Assembly (NCBI GenBank): GCA_963798435.1
Contig: CAWCTF010000004.1
Coordinates: 620,001 to 684,000 of the forward strand
From: JALHST01 sp963798435
GTDB lineage: Bacteria; Bacteroidota; Bacteroidia; Flavobacteriales; Flavobacteriaceae
Direction: 5' to 3'
DNA length: 64,000 nt
A program made the translations under genes and the position numbers. Position 1 is the stretch's first letter; the number at the start of each line of letters is the position of its first letter. Shown piece after piece: positions 45,381-54,537 of this stretch. Under the pieces are notes generated by a model that was given only the letters and a program-made list of their open reading frames with translations, was not told the origin of the DNA and searched no databases.

Positions 45381-45767
45381 ATGAGGGAGGATAAATTTTA
45401 TATGCTAGCGGCTTTTGAATATGCGGCCGATGTGCAAATCGTAAAGGGAAAACTTGAATCTGAAGGGATTCCTGTGTTCCTACGAGATGAGTATACCTTG
45501 AATTCCGACCCAATGATTAGCAATGCCATTGGGGGTGTAAAGTTGCAAGTATACAGTAGGGATAAGGAAAGAGCGATTGAAATTTATAATGAGATAAGGG
45601 CCTATGCTGTTGATGATGCAGGTAACCCAATAAGCTGCCCCAATTGTAAGGCTAAGAAATCAGAGTCCTATTACGAGCGTAAAGGAATTTTTTATAAACT
45701 TTTTCCTTTTTTTGAGAAAAGAAAGTACAAATGTCTCAATTGTGGGATGATCACAAATCGATTATAA
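45381..45767 (+). CDS. DUF2007 protein with C-terminal zinc ribbon
   Basis: A cytoplasmic protein of 128 residues. Residues 1-75 form a DUF2007 (putative signal-transducing) ferredoxin-like domain, with AADVQIVKGKLESEGIPVFLRDE and GGVKLQVYSRD. A zinc ribbon follows, with Cys-x2-Cys near 87-90 (CPNCKAKK) and a second pair near 119-122 (CLNCGM). It sits between bioF and bioD with one-base gaps on both sides, so it is strictly co-translated with biotin genes. A role in biotin metabolism is not established. Confidence 0.82.
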   Translation: MREDKFYMLAAFEYAADVQIVKGKLESEGIPVFLRDEYTLNSDPMISNAIGGVKLQVYSRDKERAIEIYNEIRAYAVDDAGNPISCPNCKAKKSESYYERKGIFYKLFPFFEKRKYKCLNCGMITNRL

Positions 45768-45768
45768 T

Positions 45769-46392
45769 ATGAAAAGAATCTTTGTTACCGGAATTTCAAC
45801 CGATGTAGGCAAGACCATAGCCTCCGCAATTATCGTAGAAGCCTTGCAGGCTGACTATTGGAAGCCCATACAAGCTGGAGATTTGGAACGCTCTGATAGC
45901 AAAAGGATCGTCGAATTGATTTCGAATGACAAGACCAGCATTCATAAGAGCAGCTATGAACTTAAATTTCCGATGAGTCCTCATGCAGCCGCACAATTAG
46001 AGGGGATAACCATTCAACGTTCACAAATCAAGGAGCCAAAAACGAATAATGACCTGGTTATTGAGGGTGCTGGGGGGCTTTTAGTACCATTGAATGACGA
46101 GGACACCATCTTGGACATCATCATGCCCTATTATAAAGTGGTCGTCGTTTCAAGACACTATCTTGGGAGTATCAATCACTCACTTTTGACCATCAATTGG
46201 TTGGTTCAAAAAGGGTATGAGGTCGGAGTACTCTTCAATGGATCTGAAAATGTTTTTACCGAAAGTATCATTGCCCAAAAAACGGGCGTTCCGATCATAG
46301 GCCGTATTGGTGAGGAAATCAACTTTGACAAATCGAACATTCGTAACTATGCCGAGGAACTTAGACCCTCACTGCTCACATTTTTGGGTTGA
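45769..46392 (+). CDS. bioD: Dethiobiotin synthase
   Basis: An ATP-dependent carboxylase of 207 residues that closes the ureido ring of dethiobiotin from 7,8-diaminopelargonate. The P-loop reads GISTDVGKT near residue 8 (the family norm is GTDTDVGKT). The substrate Lys lies in YWKPIQAGD. VIEGAGGLLVPLND is the conserved magnesium/ATP segment. It is the third gene of the biotin operon, one base after the DUF2007 gene. Confidence 0.95.
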   Translation: MKRIFVTGISTDVGKTIASAIIVEALQADYWKPIQAGDLERSDSKRIVELISNDKTSIHKSSYELKFPMSPHAAAQLEGITIQRSQIKEPKTNNDLVIEGAGGLLVPLNDEDTILDIIMPYYKVVVVSRHYLGSINHSLLTINWLVQKGYEVGVLFNGSENVFTESIIAQKTGVPIIGRIGEEINFDKSNIRNYAEELRPSLLTFLG

Positions 46393-46523
46393 AAAAGGGC
46401 CTGATTTTAAAAAGGCCATTTTAGCTTTTAAACATCCTCCACTCTCTGATGTGTTGGGAGAAATTACCATCTTTGTGTGAGCAAAGGCTATTCTCGGAAG
46501 CTTGAAATTTAAATAGACTGCAT

Positions 46524-47792
46524 TTGGCGAATCTTTCGAAAAGAGATCAAAAACATCTCTGGCATCCATTGAACCAACACAAATTGCATCCTGAAATGGT
46601 AGGGATTGTCAAAGCCAAGGGATGTATCCTTTATGATGAACACGGAAATGAATATATCGATGGCATAGCCTCGTGGTATACCTGCATGTATGGGCATTGC
46701 AACGATTTTATTATAGAGCGCGTCTACCGGCAAATGAAGCAATTAGACCAAATCGTTTTTAGCGGATTTACCCATGAGCCCGCGGTAGCGCTTTCAGAAC
46801 GACTGATTCAATTGCTGCCTCATAACCAACAAAAGATCTTTTTTTCGGACAATGGCTCAACAGCGACCGAAGTGGGCATAAAAATGGCCTTGCAATTTCA
46901 TCATAATCAAGGGCGCCCACGGCAGATACTTCTTGCATTTGAAGATGGTTTTCATGGGGATACTTTCGGGGCAATGTCGGTTTCAGGTTTGTCGGTCTAT
47001 AACGGCCCGTTCACCGAATATTTCATGGATGTTGAGCGAATACCTATACCCACCAAAGCGAATACCGGGAACATTATTGCACAATTAAAAGGTCGCTTAC
47101 GACAAAACAATATTGCAGGATTTATATATGAGCCCTTGGTTCAGGGCGCTGCAGGCATGAAAATGTACGATGCCGATGGGTTGTGCCAGATTCTTGCCTT
47201 GTTACAGGAATATGAGGTGTTGACAATTGCCGATGAGGTTATGACCGGATTCGGCAAGACGGGAAGAAATTTCGCTTCTGACTATCTAGAGATCAAGCCT
47301 GATATTATGTGTTTGTCCAAGGCTTTGACAGCAGGCTTGCTCCCAATGGGCATTACAAGTTGCTCGCAGCGGGTATACGATGCATTTTATAGCGAGGAGC
47401 TGGCAAAAGGCCTTTTTCATGGTCATACGTATACGGCCAACCCGTTGGCTTGTGCGGCCGCTCTGGCAGGTATTGAATTACTGGATTCAAAAGAAGTTCA
47501 GGAAAATATACTACGCATCATCAAAGCGCATCAACAATTCGATTTGGAAATCAAGGACCATCCAAAAGTAGCCGATACGCGCCAATGCGGAATAATATAT
47601 GCCTTGGAACTGAATATTAAAATGGATCGATATGGTAATTTGCGAGACATGCTCTTCAAACATTTTATGGATAACGGGGTGTTTTTACGCCCCTTGGGAA
47701 ATACCATTTATATTTCGGCCCCTTTTATAATTTCAGATGAACAATTGGGGGTAATCTACGACACCATCAAAAGCGCCTTAGACTTGGTATGA
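46524..47792 (+). CDS. bioA: Adenosylmethionine-8-amino-7-oxononanoate aminotransferase
   Basis: A PLP aminotransferase that makes 7,8-diaminopelargonate using S-adenosylmethionine as amino donor; 422 residues. Evidence is KHLWHPLNQHKLHP at 10-23 (BioA-specific), SWYTCMYGH near 50, DNGSTATEVGIKMAL, IADEVMTGFGKTGR and the PLP lysine K266 in CLSKALTAG. It starts at TTG 46524: an in-frame stop at 46503 leaves no ATG upstream, and this start gives the family's usual N-terminus. It is 131 bases after bioD, the widest gap inside the operon. Confidence 0.94.
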   Translation: MANLSKRDQKHLWHPLNQHKLHPEMVGIVKAKGCILYDEHGNEYIDGIASWYTCMYGHCNDFIIERVYRQMKQLDQIVFSGFTHEPAVALSERLIQLLPHNQQKIFFSDNGSTATEVGIKMALQFHHNQGRPRQILLAFEDGFHGDTFGAMSVSGLSVYNGPFTEYFMDVERIPIPTKANTGNIIAQLKGRLRQNNIAGFIYEPLVQGAAGMKMYDADGLCQILALLQEYEVLTIADEVMTGFGKTGRNFASDYLEIKPDIMCLSKALTAGLLPMGITSCSQRVYDAFYSEELAKGLFHGHTYTANPLACAAALAGIELLDSKEVQENILRIIKAHQQFDLEIKDHPKVADTRQCGIIYALELNIKMDRYGNLRDMLFKHFMDNGVFLRPLGNTIYISAPFIISDEQLGVIYDTIKSALDLV

Positions 47793-47811
47793 CCATAAAC
47801 AACCGCTGAAA

Positions 47812-49053
47812 ATGGAAAGGACCAAAAATAGCAAAGATAAATTCTCTTTTTCAAGTGGTAATGTGCCAAATAGTGACCCAATATCGATAACATCAATTTC
47901 ATCGATTTCCCCTATGGGCGATTCACAGGAAGCCATATGGAATGCCTATCAGAATAAAGAGCATGCCTTTGTTCAAAATAAAATAAGCGAAGCTGAAACG
48001 TGGATTGCCCCCTTGACCGAGAATTGTAAAAAGAAAATCAAGCAGCTTCGAAATTCGGATCCAAAGTATAGAAATTTAGATGACACGGTACTTTTTGCTA
48101 TCAGCGCCTCAAGAATGGCCATCGAGGAAGCAGGTTGGAAAGGCGGTGATCATTTTGGTATTAATATAGGTTCTTCTAGAGGTGCGACGACGCTTTTTGA
48201 AAAATATCATGAAGAATTCATCAAAAACAACCGCACATCGACCCTGACTTCCCCTTCTACAACCTTAGGCAATATTTCTTCATGGGTCGCCCAAGATCTT
48301 CAAACGCATGGCCCTGAGATTTCCCATTCGATTACGTGTACGACGGCGTTGCATGCTATCTTGAATGGGATGGCATGGATCAAAAGTGGAATGGCCGATA
48401 AATTTTTAGTAGGTGGGAGCGAGGCACCCTTGACCCCGTTTACGATTGCACAGATGAAGGCCATGAAGATTTATTCAGAGTACGTCCGAAACGATACGGT
48501 AGGGAATGACCACGGCTATCCGTGCAAAGCTTTAGATCTCAATAAGAAAAGGAATACGTTGGTCCTAGGGGAAGGTGCATCGGTAGCTTGTTTGGAAAGG
48601 GGTAGGCCCTCGACTGCGTTGGCAGAAATTATAGGGGTGGGTTATGCCACTGAAAGTTTAGAACATGGCGCCTCGTTATCTGCAGAGGCGAACTGTTTTC
48701 AGCGTTCGATGTCGATGGCCCTTGGTACGCTGCACCCATCGATGGTCGACGTCATCGTAATGCACGCACCAGGAACCTTAAAAGGGGATAGGTCTGAATA
48801 CAAGGCAATTAAAAAAGTATTCGCAGCATACGAACCTGCCTTGACGACCAATAAATGGAAATTCGGACATACATTTGGGGCTTCAGGAATGTTGAATATC
48901 GAGATGGCAGTGCTAATGTTGCAGCACCAAAAATTTATAGATGTTCCTTATGTGAAGTATCATGTACTACCAACTACTATTCGAGTAGTAATGGTCAATG
49001 CGGTAGGTTTTGGGGGGAATGCGGTCAGTGTACTAGTCAAAGTACCCAATTAA
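47812..49053 (+). CDS. Beta-ketoacyl synthase (KAS II-like) in biotin operon
   Basis: A condensing-enzyme homologue of 413 residues. The Cys-His-His triad is preserved in modified surroundings: Cys176 in SITCTTALHA, His318 in VMHAPGTLKGD (normally NAHGTST), and His353 in KFGHTFGASGM. The spacings of 142 and 35 residues fit FabF-type enzymes (about 140 and 37). The gene lies between bioA and bioB, 19 bases after bioA. No carrier protein, bioC or bioH is nearby. It may help build the pimeloyl chain or replace a missing pathway step, but the sequence shows only a likely active ketosynthase. Confidence 0.87.
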   Translation: MERTKNSKDKFSFSSGNVPNSDPISITSISSISPMGDSQEAIWNAYQNKEHAFVQNKISEAETWIAPLTENCKKKIKQLRNSDPKYRNLDDTVLFAISASRMAIEEAGWKGGDHFGINIGSSRGATTLFEKYHEEFIKNNRTSTLTSPSTTLGNISSWVAQDLQTHGPEISHSITCTTALHAILNGMAWIKSGMADKFLVGGSEAPLTPFTIAQMKAMKIYSEYVRNDTVGNDHGYPCKALDLNKKRNTLVLGEGASVACLERGRPSTALAEIIGVGYATESLEHGASLSAEANCFQRSMSMALGTLHPSMVDVIVMHAPGTLKGDRSEYKAIKKVFAAYEPALTTNKWKFGHTFGASGMLNIEMAVLMLQHQKFIDVPYVKYHVLPTTIRVVMVNAVGFGGNAVSVLVKVPN

Positions 49054-49152
49054 AAGATACGCGGAAAAGACTGGGTTTTTGGAATTTGGGTTTCTGAAAT
49101 TGGAATTTAAATCGAATTAGAAGTACTTTTGAAACTGTAAGATGAAAATAAT

Positions 49153-50247
49153 ATGAGCGAAATAAGACATGATTGGGGCCGGGAAGAGATTCTAGCTATT
49201 TATAACAAACCCTTGATGGAATTACTTTACGAAGCTGCAACCATTCATCGTTTGCATCATGATCCGAACAAGGTTCAAGTCTCGACCTTGCTATCTATAA
49301 AAACAGGGGGATGTCCTGAAGATTGTGGATATTGCCCACAAGCAGCCCGATATCATACCGATATCGAGACGAATGACCTGATGACGGTTTCCCAGGTCAA
49401 GGCCCAGGCCTTACGGGCCAAGCAAGCTGGGAGTTCTCGGGTATGCATGGGAGCGGCATGGCGAAATGTGAAGGATGGTCCCGAATTTGACCAAGTGCTC
49501 GAAATGGTCCGTACCATTAACAAGTTAGACATGGAGGTTTGTTGTACTTTGGGAATGTTGACCGAGAACCAGGCACAGCGCCTAGCGGAAGCAGGTCTGT
49601 ATGCCTATAACCATAACCTGGATACGTCCGAGGATTATTATAAGGACGTGATTTCTACAAGGGCCTTTAAGGACCGTTTGGAAACAATCGGGAATGTGCG
49701 AAAAAGCAATGTAACCGTTTGTAGTGGTGGAATTATCGGAATGGGAGAACGCCTTGAGGACCGAGCAGGCATGCTGGTCGCCTTGGCTTCTCTGGACCCA
49801 CAACCTGAATCGGTGCCTATAAATGCCTTGGTAGCGGTTGAAGGCACTCCTATGGAAGACTTTGAACCCGTCTCGATCTGGGAAATGATACGCATGGTGG
49901 CAACAACACGAATTGTGATGCCCGAGGCCCAAGTACGACTTTCGGCGGGCCGTACACAAATGAGTAGGGAAGGTCAGGCCATGTGTTTCTTTGCCGGCGC
50001 CAATTCTATTTTTTCAGGCGATAAACTATTGACGACCCCAAACCCCGATTTCGGTGACGATATGCAGATGTTCAAAATCCTTGGATTAGAACACCAGGAG
50101 CCTTTTTCAAAAAATTCACAGCCGAACTCGGTCGAAGCCAAGGATTCTCAGTTGAAACCCCGAGGCGAGCGCCCTAAATGGACCCGCCCCGGACATACGA
50201 TTCAGCGCAATGAGATGGCCAAGAATTCTTCAAAAGCAAAAGGATAG
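49153..50247 (+). CDS. bioB: Biotin synthase
   Basis: A radical-SAM enzyme that inserts sulfur into dethiobiotin, the last step of biotin synthesis; 364 residues. The 4Fe-4S motif is Cys54-x3-Cys58-x2-Cys61 in GGCPEDCGYCPQ. The second-cluster region includes VCMGAAWR and CCTLGML. The substrate segments YNHNLDTSEDYY and SAGRTQMS are typical. The C-terminal tail after about residue 320 is polar and longer than in the E. coli enzyme (346 residues). It is the last gene of the operon. Confidence 0.97.
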   Translation: MSEIRHDWGREEILAIYNKPLMELLYEAATIHRLHHDPNKVQVSTLLSIKTGGCPEDCGYCPQAARYHTDIETNDLMTVSQVKAQALRAKQAGSSRVCMGAAWRNVKDGPEFDQVLEMVRTINKLDMEVCCTLGMLTENQAQRLAEAGLYAYNHNLDTSEDYYKDVISTRAFKDRLETIGNVRKSNVTVCSGGIIGMGERLEDRAGMLVALASLDPQPESVPINALVAVEGTPMEDFEPVSIWEMIRMVATTRIVMPEAQVRLSAGRTQMSREGQAMCFFAGANSIFSGDKLLTTPNPDFGDDMQMFKILGLEHQEPFSKNSQPNSVEAKDSQLKPRGERPKWTRPGHTIQRNEMAKNSSKAKG

Positions 50248-50321
50248 GCGAGCGCTTCTTTATTATTATTTATTTTCATCAGAATATTTAAATTTGAAGT
50301 AAGTAAACAACCTCAAAACTA

Positions 50322-51206
50322 TTGAGACTACAAGAAATTCCAAGAGTATCGACGCTATCGAAGGAGGAGTTCCTCAAGGACTACTTCGTTCCTCAAAAGC
50401 CCGTGATTATAGAACGGGCTATTGAAAATTGGCCTGCGTATTCTAAATGGAACTTGGATTATATTCGACAGCTTGCAGGCGACAAAATAGTTCCGTTATA
50501 CGATGATAGGCCAGTAAATCATAAAGATAATTTTAATGAGCCCCATGCCCGCATGAAGATGTCTGATTACATCGATCTTTTGCAAACCAGGCCCACAAAA
50601 TACCGCATATTCCTATGGAATATCTTTAAAGAGGTCCCCGAACTGCAAAAAGATTTTGAATATCCCGACTTCGGCCTTCGTTTGATGAAAAAATTACCCA
50701 TGCTTTTTTTTGGCGGAAGTGATTCGTTTACATTTATGCATTACGACATTGACTTGGCGAATATATTTCATTTTCAATTTGAAGGGATAAAGGAATGTAT
50801 TTTATTTCCACCTTCTGAAACAAAATACCTATACAAAGTACCCCATTCATTGATTACCCATGAAAGTATCGATTTTTCAAATCCCGATTTCGAAAAATGG
50901 CCTGCCCTTCGTGGCGCCAACGGGTATGTTACAAAAATACGTCACGGGGAAGTCTTGTACATGCCCGAAGGGTATTGGCATTATATGAAATATATGACCC
51001 CGGGTTTCTCGATGAGCTTACGTGCGATTGCCCAAAATCCGAGAAACCTATTTTCAGCATTCTACAACGTATTGATCATGCGCAACTATGATGGTCTAAT
51101 GCGAAAATTGAAAGGTCAAAAATGGATCGAGGAAAAGAATGAAAAGGCCATTGCTATGACCAATAAGGCGCTTTATGATTTGGCGTCAGAACCGACTAAG
51201 GGCTAA
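50322..51206 (+). CDS. Cupin-like (JmjC/Cupin_8) oxygenase-type protein
   Basis: A predicted Fe(II)/2-oxoglutarate-dependent oxygenase of 294 residues. The metal triad is visible as His140-x-Asp142 in TFMHYDIDLANIFHF and His220 in MPEGYWHYMKYM. The N-terminal LSKEEFLKDYFVPQKPVII is the usual Cupin_8 entry. The C-terminal helical segment (about 240-294) resembles the dimerisation region of protein hydroxylases. It starts at TTG 50322, the first usable codon after an in-frame stop at 50304. It ends four bases inside the convergent recX. Substrate unknown. Confidence 0.87.
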   Translation: MRLQEIPRVSTLSKEEFLKDYFVPQKPVIIERAIENWPAYSKWNLDYIRQLAGDKIVPLYDDRPVNHKDNFNEPHARMKMSDYIDLLQTRPTKYRIFLWNIFKEVPELQKDFEYPDFGLRLMKKLPMLFFGGSDSFTFMHYDIDLANIFHFQFEGIKECILFPPSETKYLYKVPHSLITHESIDFSNPDFEKWPALRGANGYVTKIRHGEVLYMPEGYWHYMKYMTPGFSMSLRAIAQNPRNLFSAFYNVLIMRNYDGLMRKLKGQKWIEEKNEKAIAMTNKALYDLASEPTKG

Positions 51207-51688
51207 GGGTGCTTATTGGCAGCCATGGCATTGATTTTATCATAGACCTGTTCACTTTCCCACCCTCTATACATCAAGTAATCTGCAAGTTTTCTTTTTC
51301 TTTTTTGAACATCACTTTCCTTTAAGGTGTCCCATTTCTTTTCTGCCAGGGCATGGAATTTTTTATGATAAGTTTCAGCGTCTATTTCGCTGAGGGCGGT
51401 TTCAATATTGTACTTGGAGATGCCCCGCTGTTTGAGTTCGGCAACAATTCGAAGACGCCCCCAATTTTTTATGTTGAACTTACCTCTTGCGAAGTTTTGT
51501 GAAAATCGTTCTTCGTTCAAGAAATTGTATTCGATGAGATGCACTACGATTTGATCGATGGTTTCAGGAGGTAGCCCCAGGTCATATAATTTCTGAACCA
51601 CCTCTTTATGGCAACGCTCTTGATAAGCGCAATAACGCTCAAGTTTTTGTGTGGCCTCAGCTTGGGAATATTTTTTTTTAAACGCCAT
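51203..51688 (-). CDS. recX: RecA regulator RecX
   Basis: A small, mostly helical modulator of RecA filaments, 161 residues. Its three-helix repeats are seen as LERYCAYQERCHKEVVQKL (about 16-34), VHLIEYNFLNEERFSQNFARGK (about 48-70) and the family-typical GRLRIVAELKQRGISKYNIETAL (about 77-100). recA itself is not in the window. It has its own -7 box immediately upstream. The gene converges on the cupin gene with a four-base overlap of stop codons. Confidence 0.93.
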   Translation of the reverse strand: MAFKKKYSQAEATQKLERYCAYQERCHKEVVQKLYDLGLPPETIDQIVVHLIEYNFLNEERFSQNFARGKFNIKNWGRLRIVAELKQRGISKYNIETALSEIDAETYHKKFHALAEKKWDTLKESDVQKRKRKLADYLMYRGWESEQVYDKINAMAANKHP

Positions 51689-51692
51689 CAGG

Positions 51693-51700
51693 CAAAATTA
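51693..51700 (-). promoter_or_regulatory. -7 box TAATTTTG, four bases before recX
   Basis: Read on the minus strand, the box ends four bases before the recX ATG at 51688, the same spacing as for glyS, bioF and panD. Confidence 0.6.
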
Positions 51701-51862
51701 CGAAAACAACTTTAATGACCAGAAATCATACGATGTTGAAGTGATATAAATTGGAATAATATTAGTACCTTTTAACTAAAGGTAACTTCGTATTTATCCA
51801 ATAATTTTACATGTTGAAATTGCTAAAAGCGCGACATTATTTGCTATCGACATTGTGTGCCA

Positions 51863-54430
51863 ATGATTCAAAATACTAGAACACTATTGTATTTTCTTGC
51901 TATGCAAATGACCTATTTCTCATGGGGTCAAAATCAAGATTTTTTGGCAAGTAGATTGGAGGTCTTAGCCAAAAATAAAGCTCCGGATCTTGCCTATGTC
52001 CAGACCAGCAAGGGCATATATGAGAATGGGGAAGATCTTTGGTTTAAAACCTATTTATTGAACGCAAATACCTTTTTACCTTCAATTTTGGACAAAACGT
52101 TGTACGTACAGCTTTTCGAGGAGGATAACAAACAAGCTGTTTGGCAGGAAAAATATGAGATTGAAAATGGTTTTGTAAATGGCCACATATTCCTTCACGA
52201 TAGTTTACGTGTCGGAACTTATCTTCTTAAAGTCTTTTCGGAACATTCCTTCTATAATGATTCTAGCAGTTTTTCTGCTTCCCGAAGGATTATCGTAAGA
52301 AGCAACGTGAAACCCCAAATGTTAATAGCCTTTGAATTTGACAAGCAGTTTTATTCCTATGAGGATTCTATTGAATTGGAGGTAAATATTCTTTCTGAAC
52401 AAAAATCCCCGCTTTTAAAAGCTGTGATAGAAGCTGAATTGTGGAATGGAGAGACAAGACTTGAACTGAAAGATGCGAAAACTGACAAATATGGGAAAGT
52501 GAAAATTCAGTTCGATTCTAAGGTTGATGAGGGTCTAAAAATTAAAATACTGGCAAGATATGAAGACAAGGAAGAAGTATTGGAAAAAGCCGTGCCTATA
52601 GTAAAAGCGAAAAAAGACCAAATTGAATTCACATGCTTTCCCGAAGGAGGTTATCTCATTTATGGAATCAAGGCCAAGGTAGCATTTAAGGCAATGGATT
52701 CCGAAGGCAGACCAGTTGATGTTACGGGTACCATATTTGAAGATAACAAACCACTTTTGAAGTTCGCTAGTGAACACTACGGTATGGGAAGTTTTGTCTT
52801 TCGACCTTTAAGGTCAAAAGACTACCGCATTGAACTTCTTGATTCGTTGCACTCTATGACTTATAGATTACCAGAAATATTGGATCGTGGGCTGGCAATG
52901 CAATTAATTGATAAAACCGAAGATGATCTGGTAGTCAAAGTATCGAACACCTTTGCTGAAAACAAAAAGATATATTTACGGGTACAGATAAGGGGCAAGG
53001 TCTTTGGGATGGCCATGGCCGAGGTTGAAAAGGAACTATTGATGCGGGTACCGATAAAAGTCTATCCTCAGGGGATTGCCGAGATTACTCTTTTTAATGA
53101 AGAATGGGAACCCATTGCGGAGAGGCTGGTATATTTACACGAGGACCGAAAACTTAATATTGAGATCCAGAACTTGGAGGAAACATATGCAACCAGGGGA
53201 AAGGGACACTTAAAAATAAAGGTGACCGATGAGTTCGGTAGACCTGTCGTGGCACAATTAGGGGCTAGCATCTATGACAAGATTTATCAGAATATGGATG
53301 ATCCAAATACGATTTTGAACCATTTCTATCTTTCTTCGCAATTGAAAGGAAGTATATATGACCCTTCCTACTATTTCAACACTAAAAATCGGGACCGTGG
53401 AAAGGCCCTGGATCTATTAATGTTAACCCAAGGTTGGCGCAAATATGTTTGGGAAGAAAAATACCTGAATGAAACCATTGGAAATGGCCGACCCGTTATT
53501 TTCGATGAAATAAATGGGATAGTATCCGTTGACAAGAAGAATAGGAAAAAAGATGCCATTGTCACAGATTACTTCATCCGGGCCACCACAGCCAATAACG
53601 AAAATTTCGGGGAGTTTGTTAAGACGGATTCTTTAGGGGCCTTCACCTTGTCCACAGGTATTTTAAAGATAGGAGAGGGCAGCTATATCTACCTTAAACC
53701 CATGGAAACGCCAGGATCAAATTTTAAGCCAAGCATAAGTTTAGATCAGCCCTTTGAAACACTAAATGCGGTAATGCCCTCAAAAAAAATGTTCTATCCT
53801 GTCGCCAAGCCTACTATCGAGAAGAAAGAGGTCGAATCCTTTATGGTGGAAAGGAATACTACATTGCTAGATGAAGTAATTGTAACGGATAAAAAACAAA
53901 GTACAATAAGGGGTAAATTGATGGGATCGTTAACAGCTCCAATTGATAACTCAATGCGTAATGATTATGTATGTGGAATTGGTGTTCTAAATTGTAAAAA
54001 TCATAAGGGAGCAAAAGGTATCCCTCAATTAGGCATGACTTATCTTTATGAGGCAAGAATAGGCAAATATATAACCATAACTTACAGCGAATTCCTTGCG
54101 GGCAATTTTCCAAGAAGTGACAGGGAAGAAAAAGTATATACGGAAGAGGAAATCTTAAAATTCAATAATGTTTGGAAGGTTAAGGGCTATTACCTTAATA
54201 AGGAATTCTATAGTCCCAAATATGATAGAGAAAACGTAGATGATCCCTTTCCAGATTACAGAAATACCCTATTATGGGAGCCTTCGCTAATAACAGATGT
54301 AAAGGGAGAAGCTATATTGGAGTTTTTCTGCTCTGATGTTAATTCGTATTTCATGGGCAATATTGAAGGTGTAGGGGGGGCTGGTCTTTTGGGTCAGCAG
54401 AGTTTTGAGTTTTTTGTAAGAAAAAGATAA
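51863..54430 (+). CDS. Large secreted MG2-domain (macroglobulin-like) protein with plug-like motif
   Basis: An envelope protein of about 855 residues; a GTG two codons upstream (51857) could also start it. The signal peptide ends near the end of YFSWGQ. The N-terminal MG2-type beta domain (about 40-140) shows YVQTSKGIYENGEDLWFKTYLL and DSLRVGTYLLKVFSE. Further macroglobulin-like sandwiches follow to about residue 480. Near residue 680 TTLLDEVIVTDKK resembles the entry of TonB plug domains, and the last part (TLLWEPSLITDVKGEAILEFFCSD) is a conserved closing beta segment of this Bacteroidota family. Function unknown. A terminator separates it from the convergent RNase G gene. Confidence 0.78.
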   Translation: MIQNTRTLLYFLAMQMTYFSWGQNQDFLASRLEVLAKNKAPDLAYVQTSKGIYENGEDLWFKTYLLNANTFLPSILDKTLYVQLFEEDNKQAVWQEKYEIENGFVNGHIFLHDSLRVGTYLLKVFSEHSFYNDSSSFSASRRIIVRSNVKPQMLIAFEFDKQFYSYEDSIELEVNILSEQKSPLLKAVIEAELWNGETRLELKDAKTDKYGKVKIQFDSKVDEGLKIKILARYEDKEEVLEKAVPIVKAKKDQIEFTCFPEGGYLIYGIKAKVAFKAMDSEGRPVDVTGTIFEDNKPLLKFASEHYGMGSFVFRPLRSKDYRIELLDSLHSMTYRLPEILDRGLAMQLIDKTEDDLVVKVSNTFAENKKIYLRVQIRGKVFGMAMAEVEKELLMRVPIKVYPQGIAEITLFNEEWEPIAERLVYLHEDRKLNIEIQNLEETYATRGKGHLKIKVTDEFGRPVVAQLGASIYDKIYQNMDDPNTILNHFYLSSQLKGSIYDPSYYFNTKNRDRGKALDLLMLTQGWRKYVWEEKYLNETIGNGRPVIFDEINGIVSVDKKNRKKDAIVTDYFIRATTANNENFGEFVKTDSLGAFTLSTGILKIGEGSYIYLKPMETPGSNFKPSISLDQPFETLNAVMPSKKMFYPVAKPTIEKKEVESFMVERNTTLLDEVIVTDKKQSTIRGKLMGSLTAPIDNSMRNDYVCGIGVLNCKNHKGAKGIPQLGMTYLYEARIGKYITITYSEFLAGNFPRSDREEKVYTEEEILKFNNVWKVKGYYLNKEFYSPKYDRENVDDPFPDYRNTLLWEPSLITDVKGEAILEFFCSDVNSYFMGNIEGVGGAGLLGQQSFEFFVRKR

Positions 54431-54502
54431 GTTGATGCGTTAATTATTTCCAATGGATTTTCGATCCATATTAAAGTAACTCGTTAAATTACAAAAACAA
54501 AA

Positions 54503-54530
54503 AAAGCGACCCCTTTTACGAGGTCGCTTT
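54503..54530. terminator. Bidirectional terminator between MG2 protein and rng
   Basis: The stem AAAGCGACC/GGTCGCTTT is flanked by A and T runs on both sides and lies between two convergent genes. The minus-strand T-tract is the stronger, so it chiefly serves rng. Confidence 0.85.
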
Positions 54531-54537
54531 TCAATTT

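Noticed and set aside
51766..51784. TACCTTT/AAAGGTA palindrome upstream of the MG2 protein gene
   Set aside because: It is short and AT-rich; possible operator, but no regulator or second copy is seen.
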